From assembly GCF_001693385.1 (NCBI RefSeq), contig NZ_CP016428.1:3348001-3412000 (forward strand): a stretch of DNA of 64,000 nt, written 5' to 3'. The notes beneath the pieces are model-generated. The model did not search any database and was not told the origin of the DNA. It saw only the letters and a list, made by a program, of their open reading frames with translations. This document shows positions 40,572 to 49,249 of this stretch, in pieces; position 1 is the first letter of the stretch, and every line of letters starts with the position of its first letter. This stretch comes from Bradyrhizobium icense (GTDB lineage: Bacteria > Pseudomonadota > Alphaproteobacteria > Rhizobiales > Xanthobacteraceae). A program made the translations under genes and the position numbers.

Positions 40572-41600
40572 ATGTCGACGATGATGAAGGCGGCGGTTGT
40601 TCGGGCGTTCGGTAAACCGCTTGTAATCGAGGATGTCCCGATGCCGGTTCCGGGACCGGGAGAGATTCTCGTCAAGGTCAAGGCCTGCGGCGTCTGTCAC
40701 ACCGATCTGCACGCCGCTTCCGGCGATTGGCCGGTCAAGCCTGTGCCGCCCTTCATTCCCGGCCACGAGGCCGCAGGCGTGGTGGCCGCGCTGGGCCCCG
40801 ATGTCGCCGATTTCAAGCTCGGCGATGCGGTCGGCGTTGCCTGGCTGCACGACGCCTGCATGCGCTGCGAATATTGCGAAACCGGCTGGGAGACGCTGTG
40901 CGAGCATCAGCACAATACCGGTTACAGCGTGAACGGCGGTTTCGCCGAATATGTGGTTGCGTCGGCCGCCTTTGCCGCGCGGTTGCCTGCCGGCGCGGAC
41001 TTCGCGGCCATCGCGCCGATTCTGTGCGCCGGGGTCACCACCTACAAGGGGTTGAAGGAGACCGATACGCGGCCCGGCGAATGGGTCGTCATTTCCGGCA
41101 TCGGCGGTCTCGGTCATGTCGCGGTCCAGTATGCAAAGGCGATGGGCCTGAAGGTCGTCGCACTCGACATTGCCGAGGACAAGCTGAAGCTGGCGCGGGC
41201 GGCCGGTGCCGATCACGCGGTCAATGCCATGTCAGCCGACGCCGTCGACAGCGTGCTGCGGGATACCGGGGGAGGGGCGCATGGCGTGCTGGTGACGGCG
41301 GTCTCGACCGCAGCGTTCGCGCAGGCGCTCAAGATGGTGCGGCGGAAGGGCACCGTCAGTCTGGTCGGGTTGCCGCCGGGCGAATTCCCGACGCCGATCT
41401 TCGATGTCGTGCTCAAGCGGATCACGGTGCGCGGCTCGATCGTCGGCACGCGGCGGGACCTCGACGAAGCCATCGCCTTCGCCGCGGAAGGCAAGGTGCA
41501 TAGCGAGATCACCAGGGCCCCGCTGGCCGACATAAACGCGATCTTCGACCGGATGAAGTCGGGCAAGATAGATGGCCGCATGGTGCTGGACATGGGCTGA
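40572..41600 (+). CDS. Zinc-dependent alcohol dehydrogenase (AdhP-like)
   Basis: This 342-aa medium-chain dehydrogenase has catalytic zinc ligands Cys42 (CGVCHTD), His65 and Glu66 (GHE), and Cys152. Structural zinc ligands are Cys96, Cys99, Cys102 and Cys110 (CMRCEYCETGWETLC). NAD binding is at SGIGGLGHVAVQYA (about 175-188). It interconverts primary alcohols and aldehydes. The IS630 element ends only 38 bp upstream, so its promoter was probably displaced or replaced by the insertion. Confidence 0.92.
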   Translation: MSTMMKAAVVRAFGKPLVIEDVPMPVPGPGEILVKVKACGVCHTDLHAASGDWPVKPVPPFIPGHEAAGVVAALGPDVADFKLGDAVGVAWLHDACMRCEYCETGWETLCEHQHNTGYSVNGGFAEYVVASAAFAARLPAGADFAAIAPILCAGVTTYKGLKETDTRPGEWVVISGIGGLGHVAVQYAKAMGLKVVALDIAEDKLKLARAAGADHAVNAMSADAVDSVLRDTGGGAHGVLVTAVSTAAFAQALKMVRRKGTVSLVGLPPGEFPTPIFDVVLKRITVRGSIVGTRRDLDEAIAFAAEGKVHSEITRAPLADINAIFDRMKSGKIDGRMVLDMG

Positions 41601-41662
41601 TCATGGGCTGATCTGGCGTACGCGCCGTCGCACGGGAGCCAAAAATCGCTGCCGATCACGGC

Positions 41663-41754
41663 TGTCGCTGCAATCCGATCGGCATCGCGATGCATGCCGA
41701 GCGCAAGGCGGTCGACAGGATCGTCGACGGCTGAAGCTTCACAGCTAGCGCGGG
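41663..41754 (+). pseudogene. Decayed copy of the DUF2000 gene 3' end (remnant 2)
   Basis: CATCGCGATGCATGCCGAGC, then GCAAGGCGGTCGACAGGATC and GGCTGAAGCTTCACAGCTAG follow 38575-38649 of the DUF2000 gene closely, with a 1-bp deletion that breaks the frame. The match runs through the stop codon into AGCGCGG. It lies directly after adh. Confidence 0.7.
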
Positions 41755-41797
41755 TATCGCTACGGGAGCGCAAAGCCGCGCATCGCTGTGTTGCGCC

Positions 41798-42115
41798 TCA
41801 GCTCTGCAGTCCGACAAATCCGCGCAGCTTCTTGACCGTCTCGGCAGCGTCCTTGGCTTCCTCGGTGGTCAGGACGGTGATCTCGCCATTGCGCCTGTGC
41901 ATGACGCTGTGGTGGATTGGTGCGCCGGACATGCCGTCCACGTCCGATTTCACCGCGATGTCGTCGATTTCGGAGAGCGGGAACTCGACAGGCTTCTTGT
42001 TCCACAGCAACATTTTTTGCTGCAGTATCGCCTTGCCGGAATCCTTGTCGAACGTAAGCGTGGTCGAGCCTGCTTTCAGAACGAGCTTGCTCGGAGCTTC
42101 TTGGATACTAGCCAT
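41798..42115 (-). CDS. Conserved hypothetical protein, PH-like beta-rich
   Basis: This 105-aa protein (MASIQEAPSKLVLKAGSTTL) has alternating beta-like segments (TLTFDKDSGKAILQQKMLLW, then PLSEIDDIAVKSDVDGMSGA) and a C-terminal helix. The pattern recalls small bacterial PH-like domains, but I do not recognise a family. No signal peptide or membrane helix. A ribosome-like GGAGA lies upstream of the ATG at 42115. Confidence 0.6.
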   Translation of the reverse strand: MASIQEAPSKLVLKAGSTTLTFDKDSGKAILQQKMLLWNKKPVEFPLSEIDDIAVKSDVDGMSGAPIHHSVMHRRNGEITVLTTEEAKDAAETVKKLRGFVGLQS

Positions 42116-42559
42116 TGCAGGTCTCCGCTGTTTCCAACTTTGACATGGCAGCTATCGGGCGATGCCTCGATAGACGACGATACCTGCCCCTCAGCGACCG
42201 GTGATGATGATTGCTGCCAGTACATCGCCGGCACTTCGAAGGCGCGATTTAACGGCCGCCTGTCTGCCTTGCAGACAAAGTCACAACTCCACAATCGAAG
42301 TTGCGAGCAATGCTGGTCTAACGACAAGCATGTCCCGCCTTTCTGTGGGCGGTTGCATCTTGGAATCTCGCAAGGTTTGCGGGCCGTGTCGAGCGACAAA
42401 TTGACGCCAATGCCGGACGCCTCGAAGCGCAGAATCGCGCGGCGGCTCCCCCAGGCCGTCTTGCAGCAAGGCCGCAAAACGCGAATACTCCCACCAGCCG
42501 GGTTTCCCGAAGGGAACTGCGGCCAAAAAGCCCGGCATAGGGCAACGAGGGAGGATATC
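42116..42559. other. 444-bp divergent intergenic region
   Basis: This lies between the divergent hypothetical gene (start 42115) and the sulfite-oxidase gene (start 42560). The long frame reading into the sulfite oxidase from 41897 crosses this region but lacks a ribosome site and family-like sequence. Promoters for both genes must lie here. I saw no clear operator, terminator or repeat. Confidence 0.5.
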
Positions 42560-43879
42560 ATGGCGGGGAGGTCCGGGCGCGATGCGCCCAATGGCAACAA
42601 TTTCGATAGCAGCCGGCGCAGATTTTTGGGCAGTTCAGGACTGGCTGCGATCGGCGTCGTGATCGGAGGTGCGATGCCGCTCTCGCGCAACGGCGGCGGA
42701 ATTCCTCGGGCCCATGCGCAGGCCGCGCCGGCCGCCGCGCCCCCGTCGGCCGCCGCGCCCGCCCCGGCGAAGGGGCCGCAATACCTGAAATTTCCCGGCA
42801 AGCACGAAGGCCTCGTCGTGCTCGGCGAAAAGCCGCTGGTCGCCGAGACGCCGGAAAGCCTGCTCGACGACGACACCACGCCGATCGAGAAGTTTTATAT
42901 CCGCAACAACGGGCAGATCCCCGAGGAGACGAAGGATCCAGACGCCTGGAAGATCACCATCGACGGCGAGGTCAACAACAGAATCGAGATCACGGTCGGC
43001 GAGTTGAAATCGAAATACAAGGCCGTGACGCGGCGCATGGTGCTGGAATGCGGCGGCAACGGCCGTTCGGGATTCTCGCCGCCGGCGCGCGGCAACCAGT
43101 GGACCAATGGCGGCGCCGGCTGCGCCGAATGGACCGGCGTGCCGCTCGCCGATCTGCTCAGGAAGGCGGGCCTGAAGCCATCAGCAAAATACACCGCGCA
43201 TTATGCGGCCGATCTTCATCTGTCCGGCGACGCCAATAAGCCGAGCCTCTCGCGCGGCGTGCGGCTGGAGAAGGCGATGGACCCCAACACGATGATCGTC
43301 TGGGCCATGAACGGCAAGCCGCTGCCGAACATCCATGGCGGGCCGGTGCGCCTGATCGTGCCGGGCTGGTCAGGCTCGGCCTCGCAGAAATGGCTGACGC
43401 GCATCACCATCCGTGACCGCGAGCATGACGGCCCCGGCATGACGGAGTTTTCCTATCGCACCCCGATCAAGCCGATGGTGCCCGGCGGCAAGGGCGATCC
43501 GGCAAACTTCCGCATTCTGGAATCGATGCCGGTGCGCTCGATCATCACCAATCCGGCCAACGGCGCCAAGTTCGCGGCCGGCACCAAGGAGCTGAAGCTG
43601 CGCGGCGCGTCCTGGGCCGGCGATCTCACCGTCAAGCAGGTGGATGTCTCCACCGATTTCGGCGCGAGCTGGCAGCGGGCCACGCTGGAAAAGCCGAAAA
43701 ACAAATACGACTGGCAGCGCTGGACAGCGACCTTGAAACTGCCGAGTGACGGCTATTTCGAGATCTGGGCGCGCGCCACCGATTCCAAGGGCGCGATGCA
43801 GCCGCATCAGGCAGGCTTCTGGAATCCGCAAGGCTATGGCGGCAACGCCATGCACCGCATCGCCGTACTGGTCGGATGA
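42560..43879 (+). CDS. Sulfite oxidase-family molybdoenzyme (SorA-like)
   Basis: ATG at 42560 has GAGGGAGGAT directly upstream. The 439-aa product has a twin-arginine signal (SSRRRFLGSSGLAAIG, residues about 17-32) and a Pro/Ala linker. The sulfite-oxidase fold follows, with the Mo-ligand Cys164 in RRMVLECGGNGRSGFSPPA, VRLIVPGWSGSASQKWLTRI and a C-terminal dimerisation domain. It is predicted to oxidise sulfite to sulfate in the periplasm. The next gene, overlapping by ATGA, is a c-type cytochrome, matching the SorAB arrangement; that cytochrome would be the electron acceptor. Confidence 0.9.
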   Translation: MAGRSGRDAPNGNNFDSSRRRFLGSSGLAAIGVVIGGAMPLSRNGGGIPRAHAQAAPAAAPPSAAAPAPAKGPQYLKFPGKHEGLVVLGEKPLVAETPESLLDDDTTPIEKFYIRNNGQIPEETKDPDAWKITIDGEVNNRIEITVGELKSKYKAVTRRMVLECGGNGRSGFSPPARGNQWTNGGAGCAEWTGVPLADLLRKAGLKPSAKYTAHYAADLHLSGDANKPSLSRGVRLEKAMDPNTMIVWAMNGKPLPNIHGGPVRLIVPGWSGSASQKWLTRITIRDREHDGPGMTEFSYRTPIKPMVPGGKGDPANFRILESMPVRSIITNPANGAKFAAGTKELKLRGASWAGDLTVKQVDVSTDFGASWQRATLEKPKNKYDWQRWTATLKLPSDGYFEIWARATDSKGAMQPHQAGFWNPQGYGGNAMHRIAVLVG

Positions 43880-44226
43880 TGCAGCGCTTTGCGTGGTTCG
43901 CGGTGGCCGGCGTGCTCTGGATAGTGCCGGCCATGGCGCAAACGGGCTTCACGCCGCGTGACGAAAGTCCGGAGGAGTTTCCCGCAGGCCCCGGCCGCGA
44001 CGAGACCTTCTACACCTGCACCGCCTGCCATGGCTTCCATCTGGTTGCGCAGCAGGGCATGACGCGCGCGCAGTGGGAGGATTCGATCGACCTGATGATC
44101 CGCCGCCACAACATGCCGCCGCTCGACGACAAGGACCGCGAAAAGGTCCTGAGCTATCTCGCGTCCGCCTATCCGCCGCGCGCGCCGGCGGGCCGGGGAG
44201 GCTGGGTGAACCCGTTCGCGAAGTGA
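43876..44226 (+). CDS. Mono-heme cytochrome c (SorB-like)
   Basis: This 116-aa secreted protein has a signal peptide (about 1-22, ending AMAQ), heme motif CTACH (Cys48, Cys51, His52) and a likely axial Met in RHNMPPLDD. It overlaps the sulfite-oxidase gene by 4 bp, so it is most likely the electron acceptor for that enzyme. Confidence 0.9.
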   Translation: MMQRFAWFAVAGVLWIVPAMAQTGFTPRDESPEEFPAGPGRDETFYTCTACHGFHLVAQQGMTRAQWEDSIDLMIRRHNMPPLDDKDREKVLSYLASAYPPRAPAGRGGWVNPFAK

Positions 44227-44465
44227 GCAATCGCGACTCGCACGCCGCCCATTGATCTTGCAGCATCGATGATTCGCCTCGGCGCGGCGGACATGCGTAT
44301 TTGATATTACAGCCATGTGATTGCGCCGGGCATGTTGCGCGGCGCGGTGCAAAATTGATGCATGACTGCGAGCTATTTGATCTCGCATTTGTTGGTACCA
44401 ATACCTATCTCTCGCATCAGGGAAGGAAATTCGCCCAAGGACAACTCCGATAAAAGGAGCCATCC

Positions 44466-44678
44466 ATGGCGAACGTACTCACCACTGGGGCCTGGTTTTC
44501 TGCCCCGACCGGAAAACCCTCGTTCTTCACCCGATTGTTGCGCGTTTATATCGAAGGCCGGCAGCGGCAGGCTGACCGTGCGGTCGAGCAGTATCTTGCC
44601 GCCCGCGGGTTCAAACTGACTGATGACGCCGAGCGTCAGACCGGGCGTCTGTTTGCTAAAGCGGGCCGGCAGCCATGA
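44466..44678 (+). CDS. Small conserved hypothetical protein
   Basis: ATG at 44466 follows AAAAGGAG. The 70-aa basic product (MANVLTTGAWFSAPTGKPSF) contains a central helix (TRLLRVYIEGRQRQADRAVE) followed by QYLAARGFKLTDDAERQ. I recall near-identical small proteins in Bradyrhizobium, but no function is known. Confidence 0.65.
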   Translation: MANVLTTGAWFSAPTGKPSFFTRLLRVYIEGRQRQADRAVEQYLAARGFKLTDDAERQTGRLFAKAGRQP

Positions 44679-44795
44679 TCACACTCATCCTCGTGCAGTT
44701 GACAACCAGGCTCGCTCGCCTTGGGAAGGAGGGTCTTGCGACGTGGCGCGAAGCTCAGCGGCTTCGCCGTCTCCTTCCGGGGCCGACCGAGGAGT

Positions 44796-44846
44796 AGCAA
44801 GCGTAACCCGCATGAGCGACTTACTCATGCGGGGCTACTTGCTGTC
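44796..44846. terminator. Inverted repeat between convergent genes, possible bidirectional terminator
   Basis: CCCGCATGAG (44807-44816) and CTCATGCGGG (44824-44833) form a perfect 10-bp stem with a 7-nt loop. AGCAA and TTGCT extend the stem imperfectly outward. It separates the 3' ends of the small gene (44678) and the cyclase-family gene (44855). No strong T-run follows, so factor-dependent or weak termination is more likely. Confidence 0.45.
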
Positions 44847-44854
44847 ATAAGCCG

Positions 44855-45808
44855 CTACCTCACCGCGATCGGCGACACCGTGGAGCCCGAGCCGCCCTGG
44901 ATTTTGAGCGGCTGCATCACGAAGGCGAATTCTCCGACGCCTTTTTGCACGAGCTCGTCGAGCTTGAGATTCTCCAAAAGATGGATGCCGTTCACCACCA
45001 GCGCGATCTGGTGCACCGGAAGCGACAATTGCTTGTCGGGATTAGGCGCGACTTCGACCGGCCAGTTGTCGGCGCCGAGCAGCATCGGGTCCTTTGCGGC
45101 AAGCCAGAGCGCGGCCGGCACGCCGATGCCCGGGCAGGATTTCACGTAGCGCGGGTTGTCCTTGCCGTAGAGCTTGCCCCAACCGGTATGGATGATCACG
45201 GCATCACCGGGCTGCAGCGACAGATTTTGCTTCTTCAGCGCACCCTCGAGATCGTCCACGGTGATCTCGTAATTGTCACCAAGCATTTCGACGCCCTTGA
45301 AGCCCGCAACGTCGATCAGGACGCCGCGCGTGAACAGCGCGCCGACATTGTGGATACCGAACTTCTTGAAGCCGCCGCGATCGGCGTTCTCGTCGACCTT
45401 CTGGCAATTGTACCAGCTATTGAGATGGGTCTGGTGCGCAAAGCCATCGAACTGCGTACCGACCTGGCCGAGCTCGGTAATGATGATCTCTTCGTTCGAG
45501 CCGCGCATGTTGGAGAACTGGTTCATGAACGTGCGCTTGGTGTGCATGTCGAAGCGCCGCGTTCCGAAGAACGCCATGCTGGGGCCGAGCACGTGCGCGA
45601 GCTCGATCACTTCGCCGGTCTTGATCAGTTTTGCGGCGTTCAACACGGCCGCCGGCTTCTGGTGATTGACCGAACCGCGCTCGTCGGCCGCGCCCCATTT
45701 CGACGGACAACGCTGGCTTTCCGCCGGAACGGTCCAGGTTGGCGCTTGCGCGTAGGCGGCAGCGGAAAACGCGAGTGCAATCGCCGCACCCAATGTGAAT
45801 GCTTTCAT
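44855..45808 (-). CDS. Secreted cyclase-family (KynB-like) metal hydrolase
   Basis: The start at 45808 (MKAFTLGAAIALAFSAAAYA) has GGGAGG upstream; a longer open frame to 46210 is rejected. The 317-aa protein has a signal peptide and the cyclase/kynurenine formamidase domain, with GQVGTQFDGFAHQTH in place of the usual HxGTHxDxPxH metal motif and VIIHTGWGK later. The substrate is unknown. It is divergent from the TRAP-type binding protein at 46020. Confidence 0.8.
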   Translation of the reverse strand: MKAFTLGAAIALAFSAAAYAQAPTWTVPAESQRCPSKWGAADERGSVNHQKPAAVLNAAKLIKTGEVIELAHVLGPSMAFFGTRRFDMHTKRTFMNQFSNMRGSNEEIIITELGQVGTQFDGFAHQTHLNSWYNCQKVDENADRGGFKKFGIHNVGALFTRGVLIDVAGFKGVEMLGDNYEITVDDLEGALKKQNLSLQPGDAVIIHTGWGKLYGKDNPRYVKSCPGIGVPAALWLAAKDPMLLGADNWPVEVAPNPDKQLSLPVHQIALVVNGIHLLENLKLDELVQKGVGEFAFVMQPLKIQGGSGSTVSPIAVR

Positions 45809-46019
45809 CTGTAACCTCCCAGGAGCGGGCGCTCTGACGGCGGCGCCCTGGGGATCAATAATGCTGCTCCGATTGAGGCGGTTCAAGCGACAATCCACCT
45901 GATGACGGTGAGGTTCTGCTTCCACGCATGCCTCGAAGTCCGTTATGATGAGGTCAAACGGAGGCGGAAGGATCTTTGTCCCGCGCCAATGGACGTGCAT
46001 CCAAGGGAGCAAGCACATC

Positions 46020-47107
46020 ATGAAACGCCGAACGTTCCTCAAGGGCAGCGCCGTGGTCGGCGCGACGACGCTGGTTGCGGCACCTGCGATTGCGCAAGCC
46101 GCACCCGAGATCAAATGGCGCTTGACCTCGAGCTTTCCGAAGTCGCTCGAAACCATCTTCGGCACGGCGCAGACTTTCGCAAAGTACGTGGCTGACGCCA
46201 CCGACAACAAGTTTCAGATTCAGACCTTTGCGGCAGGCGAGATCGTGCCCGGCCTGCAGGCGCTTGACGCGGTGAGCTCTTCGACCGTCGAGATCGCGCA
46301 GACGCCGCTCTATTTCTACATCGGCAAGGAGCCGGCGCTGGCCTATGCGACAGGCGCGCCGTTTGGCATGAACCATCGCCATCAGCATTCGTGGTGGACG
46401 TTCGGCGGCGGCGCTGATCTCTGCAACGAGGCGCTGAAGCCGTTCAAGGCGCATGCGATTCTGTGCGGCAATTCCGGTACGCAAATGGGCGGCTGGTTCC
46501 GCAAGGAGATCAAGACCGTCGACGATCTCAAAGGCCTCAAGTTCCGCATCGCGGGCATGGGCGGCCACGTGCTCGCAAAGCTTGGCGTCGTGCCGCAGCA
46601 GATCGCGGGCGGTGACGTCTATCCGGCGCTCGAGCGAGGGACGATCGATGCCGCGGAGTTCGTCGGTCCCTACGACGATGAGAAGCTCGGCTTCACAAGG
46701 TGGCGAAGTACTACTACTTCCCCGGCTGGTGGGAAGGCGGAGCCATGCTGCACATGGTCGTAAACGAGGAGAGGTGGAATGCGCTTCCCAAGCCATACCA
46801 GGCGGTCCTCAGCCAGGCCGGTTCGGCGGCAGGCGCCTGGATGATCGAAAAGTACGACAGCGTCAATCCCGCTGCCCTGAAGCGGCTTGTCGCTGGTGGA
46901 GCGGAGCTGCGCGCTTTCCCGCAACCGGTCATGGAGGCCTGCTACCAGGCCACGCAGGACCATCTGAACGGAATTGCCGAGAAGAGCGCGCTCTTCAAGA
47001 AGACCAAGGAGAGCCACGACGCCTACATGAAGGAAGTGCTGTTCTACACGCAGATCGCTGAGAACTACTACGACAACTACCTGCTCAGCAAAACGCGCAA
47101 GGGGTGA
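46020..47107 (+). pseudogene. TRAP-type (DctP) substrate-binding protein with a frameshift
   Basis: The first frame (46020 to 46763) has a Tat-type signal (MKRRTFLKGSAVVGATTLVA) and a DctP fold (EIKWRLTSSFPKSLETIFGT, then GGDVYPALERGTIDAAEFVG). At 46692-46697 the expected GGC-TTC-CAC-AAG reads GGC-TTC-ACA-AGG, one C short. The true C-terminal half (VAKYYYFPGWWEGGAMLHMV, then FKKTKESHDAYMKEVLFYTQ) continues in the -1 frame from 46697 to 47107. The intact protein would be about 362 aa. It is either a recent pseudogene or a sequencing error. No dctQM genes are adjacent. Confidence 0.85.
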
Positions 47108-47197
47108 GGGCGGGATCGGAGAGCGTATGCATAGCCCGGATGAGCGAAGCGCATCGGGTCGCTTCGGTCATGCGGGCGACGTGCTGCTTGGGGAATC

Positions 47198-47629
47198 ATG
47201 ATGAGACGGCGGAGCTTGATCGCGATCGTGCTAATGGTGACGACGTTGTCTGTCGCTGCAGCCGCGCCATGGCTGATTTATTGGATTGCACTCAACGAGA
47301 TCGAAAGCTGCCCGACGCCAGCCAGGCACACGGCCACGGCGGAGCAGGTAGATAGCTTGTTTAGGAAACTGCGGTTATCTCAACCTGTCCACATCGATCC
47401 GATCTCGCCATACTCCTATTTTCTTCAAGGAGTGCACCCAAGCGCAAGCACTCGGATCGCATGGATCATTGCACGCTCTCATAATGTGAACCACTTGAGT
47501 GATCATCGATATTGGCACTTGTCTGGCGCGGCGTTGACCATTTGGCTCACTCGCTACTGGACGTCGACAGAGCTGATCGCCAGGGCCGTTGAGCTGGAAA
47601 ACCTGACGGCCACCTCAGTTATGCGTTAG
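47198..47629 (+). CDS. Hypothetical membrane-anchored protein
   Basis: This 143-aa protein starts MMRRRSLIAIVLMVTTLSVA, an N-terminal anchor or signal (about 5-30). A probable extracytoplasmic part contains AWIIARSHNVNHLSDHRYWH and LSGAALTIWLTRYWTSTELI. GGGGA lies upstream of the ATG; 47201 is an alternative start. I do not recognise the family. Its GC content appears lower than its neighbours, hinting at transfer. Confidence 0.55.
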   Translation: MMRRRSLIAIVLMVTTLSVAAAAPWLIYWIALNEIESCPTPARHTATAEQVDSLFRKLRLSQPVHIDPISPYSYFLQGVHPSASTRIAWIIARSHNVNHLSDHRYWHLSGAALTIWLTRYWTSTELIARAVELENLTATSVMR

Positions 47630-48278
47630 GTAAGCACGGCGCGCGAATGCGGGCCCGACGATAGATTGCAGCGCCCCATTGCAGCGGAAAGGCCGCTGCG
47701 CGTAGCTGATTTGGGTCGTCCAGTCGGCCCCGCAAATATAATCCGCTTCCACATCACCCCAAATCAGTGGCTATTTCCGTCCTGTCCCGCCTCGACAAGA
47801 GGGGCGTATCGCGATCGTCACGAACGCGAGGCGGGATGCGGTGGACGCGAGGGCGTCGGCGCGCAAGGTGAGCGCAGGGCGAAAGTCAAGTTCGTGAGCG
47901 GCTCACGGCGCGCAAGATGAACGACGTTATTGCGTACGGCAAAACCGTGTGGTCCTGGCACCCGTGCCTGGTGTCAAGCTGTCGGTGGCGCATCTGATCC
48001 AACCGGATCGAAGCGCCATCAAGCCGGCAGCGATGGAGGCAAGAGGAATTCGTCTCCAGGGAGAGCGCGGCATAAGCCGTCAACCCATTGTGCAGGGAAT
48101 GCCGGAGTGCCTCGGCTGTACCTATATGCTCGTGTGCGTGCTTTTTGCGCATATTTGCACACGAGACCGCGGGCGCAGCAAGCACCCGGCATTCCCTACA
48201 CCCTCTGTTTTCAAGAGGGCGACATCAAGTGCAAACCTCGGGCGCAGTGCGTCGCGAGAACGCGAACCTTTATCCACC

Positions 48279-48363
48279 GTCATTACGAGGAGCGGATACG
48301 ACGAAGCAATCCATTTCCTCGACAAGCGGCAAAATGGATTGCTTCGCTGGCGCTCGCAATGAC
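48279..48363. repeat. Family C palindromic repeat
   Basis: GTCATTACGAGGAGCGGATA at the left and GGCGCTCGCAATGAC at the right are near-inverted copies. Inside, AAGCAATCCATTT and AAATGGATTGCTT are exact inverted copies. This is the GTCATTGCGAGGAGC type of repeat seen in many alphaproteobacteria and differs from families A and B. Confidence 0.8.
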
Positions 48364-48506
48364 GTGGAAAGGCCACAGCGACATCCCGCATGCATGGGAT
48401 GTGACGCTCCTTTGGCGAGGCGCAAACATCCTCGAGGGGCCGCGCGATCGAAGGGATCTCCAGCCCGGGGTCACGCCCATGTGAAAGGCCCTTTTTCTGG
48501 TTCGAA

Positions 48507-48535
48507 TTGACAATGACTGACCGGTCAGTCATAAA
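48507..48535 (+). promoter_or_regulatory. Promoter with embedded 20-bp palindromic operator
   Basis: TTGACA at 48507-48512 is a consensus -35. The next 20 bases, ATGACTGACCGGTCAGTCAT (48513-48532), are a perfect palindrome. A CATAAA -10-like hexamer lies at 48530-48535 after a 17-bp spacer. The operator fills the spacer, a textbook position for TetR repression. The predicted transcription start falls at or next to the ATG at 48542, so the mRNA may be leaderless. Confidence 0.8.
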
Positions 48536-48541
48536 TGAAAC

Positions 48542-49249
48542 ATGACAAATGAGGCTACCAAAACCGCCAGGAAATCGGCCCCGAAGCCGGTCAATCGCCG
48601 GACCGGGGCGAAGGCGCCGACCTCCTCCAAGCCCAAGCCGGCCTCCAACCGCGCCGAACGCGCTGCCGAGCGGCGCGGGGCCATCATTGAGGCGGCGATG
48701 GAGGAGTTCATTGCGCGCGGATTTGCGGCGACGAGGCTCGACGACATCGCCAAACGCGCGGGCGTGGCCAAGGGCACGATCTATCTGCACTTCAAGGACA
48801 AGGAATCGATGTTCGAGGAATTGATCCGGACCGCCATCGTGCCGCTGGTCACCCGCCTCTGGGCGACGCCGCCGCAGCCCGGAGCATCGGTGCGCGACAT
48901 GGTGGAGGGGTTTGCCAAAACCTTCATCGAGGAGGTGGCGGCCACGCGGCGCGGCGACCTCGTTCGGCTGATCGTTGCCGAAGGCCCGCGATTTCCTGAA
49001 GTCGCCGACTTCTATTACCGCGAAGTGGTGTCGCGAGGCCTCGCGGGCATGCGCGCGCTGATTGAACTCGGCATCGCGCGCGGCGAAATTCAACATAAGA
49101 ACCTGGCGCGGTTTCCGCAAATCATGGTGGCGCCCGCGCTCATCGCCGTGATCTGGCAGAGCCTTTTCAGCAGACATGCGCCACTGGATGCCCTCGAAAT
49201 GTTTCGGGTGCATCTCGATCTGATCTTTGGCGAACGGAGAACGGTATGA
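48542..49249 (+). CDS. TetR-family regulator of the efflux operon (CecR/YbiH-like)
   Basis: This 235-aa protein has a basic Pro/Ser/Lys-rich N-terminal extension of about 40 residues, then a TetR DNA-binding domain (about 45-95, FAATRLDDIAKRAGVAKGTI, then YLHFKDKESMFEEL) and a C-terminal helical domain. It heads TetR-HlyD-ABC-permease, the same order as E. coli ybiH-ybhGFSR, and probably represses its own operon through the palindrome at 48513. Its stop overlaps the HlyD start (ATGA). Confidence 0.9.
   Translation: MTNEATKTARKSAPKPVNRRTGAKAPTSSKPKPASNRAERAAERRGAIIEAAMEEFIARGFAATRLDDIAKRAGVAKGTIYLHFKDKESMFEELIRTAIVPLVTRLWATPPQPGASVRDMVEGFAKTFIEEVAATRRGDLVRLIVAEGPRFPEVADFYYREVVSRGLAGMRALIELGIARGEIQHKNLARFPQIMVAPALIAVIWQSLFSRHAPLDALEMFRVHLDLIFGERRTV

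Larger units (their letters stand above)
47630..48541. other. 0.9-kb non-coding region with repeat remnants
   Basis: No frame here has a ribosome site and family-like translation. From about 47740 to 48260 the sequence (for example CTGTCCCGCCTCGACAAGAG and GAGGCGGGATGCGGTGGACG, then GGAATGCCGGAGTGCCTCGG) resembles, from memory, a degenerate element repeated many times in Bradyrhizobium and Rhodopseudomonas genomes and often mis-annotated as short ORFs. A family C palindromic repeat follows at 48279, then the promoter of the TetR gene. Confidence 0.5.

Noticed and set aside
41897..42559. N-terminal extension of the sulfite oxidase frame
   Set aside because: It has no ribosome site and would bury the Tat signal. 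The ATG at 42560 has a strong ribosome site.
47198..47629. A transglycosylase assignment for the hypothetical membrane-anchored protein
   Set aside because: Only a vague resemblance of the LSGAALTIWLTRYW segment; no catalytic Glu motif could be placed.
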